Positions 6,020 to 6,807 of a DNA stretch of 6,807 bases are shown here, piece by piece (positions within the stretch are counted from its first letter, which is position 1; each line of letters begins with the position of its first letter). A model generated the notes under the pieces. The model did not search any database, had not been told where the DNA came from, and worked only from the letters and a program-made list of their open reading frames with translations. Position numbers and translations under genes: made by a program. This DNA comes from Bryobacterales bacterium (lineage in GTDB: Bacteria > Acidobacteriota > Terriglobia > Bryobacterales > Bryobacteraceae): positions 1 through 6,807 of the forward strand of contig JANXQZ010000127.1 of the NCBI GenBank assembly GCA_025353235.1. Direction: 5' to 3'.

Positions 6020-6807
6020 TTGACTATTCCCAGACTCGCGGCCTTCCTGCTTCTCGCTCTGCCGTGCCCAGCGCAGGACAACTATGAAATCCAGGTGTAC
6101 GGCTCCGAAACCATCGCCCCTAAGCGCACGATGGTCGAGCTGCACAGCAACTTCACGTTCAGCGGCTCCAAAGAGAAAATCGACGGGGTGCTGCCCACCG
6201 AGCACGCTTGGCACGAAACTCTGGAGATCACTCAAGGGATTACCCCTTGGTTCGAGACCGGGTTCTACATTTTCACCAGCGCCAAGAACGGCTACGGATG
6301 GCAGTACGTGGGCAGCCACATACGCCCCCGAGTTCGTGCTCCCGACGAATGGAAGTGGCCCGTAGGCGTGAGTTTGTCGCTCGAGGTCGGCTATCAGCGG
6401 CGGGTTTTCTCCGCCGACACGTGGACCATGGAAATTCGTCCAATCGTGGATAAGCAAATCGGGCGAACATACTTGGCGTTCAACCCCACGCTCGACCGCG
6501 CCTTTCATGGTCCGGGCGTGAGTGCCGGGGTGGTATTCTCGCCCAACTTCAAGGTTGGCTACGACCTTACCAAGCGCGTGAATGCCGGTCTGGAATATTA
6601 CGGATCGCTAGGCCCGGTGACCGGCTTCGATCCGTTCCGCAATCAGCAGCAGCAATTCATCCCCAGCATGGACTTGAATCTGGGACCCAACTGGGAGTTC
6701 AACTTCGGGGTTGGAGTGGGGGTCACTCACGGCACGGACCATCTGTTGGTAAAGATGATCCTGGGGCGGCGCTTGGGAACCGGGTCGCAGAAGGCGAAGC
6801 AGAACGG
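6020..6807 (+). CDS. Exported, probable outer-membrane beta-barrel protein (partial, runs off the right edge)
   Basis: An uninterrupted plus-strand frame runs from TTG at 6020-6022 to the window end (262 whole codons, no stop). The first 19 residues form a signal peptide (LTIPRLAAFLLLALP, then CPAQ) with cleavage before or after Q19. The rest has alternating polar and hydrophobic stretches with many Gly, Tyr, Phe and Trp, as in barrel strands: ETGFYIFTS (79-87), VGVSLSLEVGYQRRVF (115-130), GVSAGVVFSPNFKVGYDL (166-183), VNAGLEYYGSLG (187-198), MDLNLGPNWEFNFGVGVGV (217-235), LLVKMILGRRLG (242-253). The final hydrophobic strand followed by a basic tail suggests that little is missing. I cannot name the family. 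The TTG is chosen because no ATG or GTG lies in frame upstream nearby, and the next in-frame ATG (6131) would remove the signal peptide. No good ribosome binding site is visible. The gene diverges from the TPR gene with 21 bp between the starts. Minus-strand open frames across this region are shadows. Confidence 0.75.
   Translation, partial: MTIPRLAAFLLLALPCPAQDNYEIQVYGSETIAPKRTMVELHSNFTFSGSKEKIDGVLPTEHAWHETLEITQGITPWFETGFYIFTSAKNGYGWQYVGSHIRPRVRAPDEWKWPVGVSLSLEVGYQRRVFSADTWTMEIRPIVDKQIGRTYLAFNPTLDRAFHGPGVSAGVVFSPNFKVGYDLTKRVNAGLEYYGSLGPVTGFDPFRNQQQQFIPSMDLNLGPNWEFNFGVGVGVTHGTDHLLVKMILGRRLGTGSQKAKQN

Noticed and set aside
6245..6252. GGTTCGAG resembling the tRNA T-loop, as a possible attachment-site repeat
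   Set aside because: Only eight bases match and it sits inside the coding sequence of the barrel-like gene, so it is most likely chance.
6014..6508. Minus-strand open frame (164 codons)
   Set aside because: It is antisense to the barrel-like gene, which has a signal peptide and consistent strand pattern; the minus frame has no recognisable features.

Overview
This is a GC-rich bacterial window. Gene content fits a diderm soil-type bacterium. Acidobacteriota is my best guess, resting on the fused two-domain E1 dehydrogenase, the many short secreted proteins, an outer-membrane barrel-like protein and a family resemblance recalled from memory. No taxonomic marker gene is present, so the assignment is inference only.

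Layout from left to right. Positions 1-25 are the 3' end of a tRNA on the plus strand, probably tRNA-Arg. All genes from 76 to 5998 lie on the minus strand and are read right to left: a small secreted TPR protein (5621-5998), a CPBP-type intramembrane protease (4686-5546), a secreted protein with a BamE/SmpA-like C-terminus (3889-4689), a fused alpha-beta E1 subunit of a branched-chain-type 2-oxoacid dehydrogenase (1776-3872), and a DNA methyltransferase carrying a C-terminal Mrr-like PD-(D/E)XK nuclease domain (76-1728). From 6020 to the right edge a plus-strand gene runs off the window. It encodes an exported, probably beta-barrel protein and starts with TTG.

How they fit together. The protease and the BamE-like gene overlap in ATGA and the E1 gene follows after 16 bp with a good ribosome binding site, so these three look like one transcription unit. 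The TPR gene is separated from them by a 74-bp gap holding a double palindromic repeat, and may or may not be co-transcribed. The methyltransferase-nuclease gene is 47 bp further downstream, has no clear ribosome binding site, is lower in GC in the stretches I counted, and ends 50 bp from a tRNA 3' end. It therefore looks like a separately acquired restriction-modification module. The TPR gene and the barrel gene diverge with only 21 bp between their start codons.

The most noteworthy items are the methylase-nuclease fusion beside a tRNA, the double hairpin repeat at 5583-5624, and the coupled protease/BamE-like pair. I did not find clear evidence of a wholly new multi-gene system. There is no CRISPR array, insertion sequence or second defence gene in the window.
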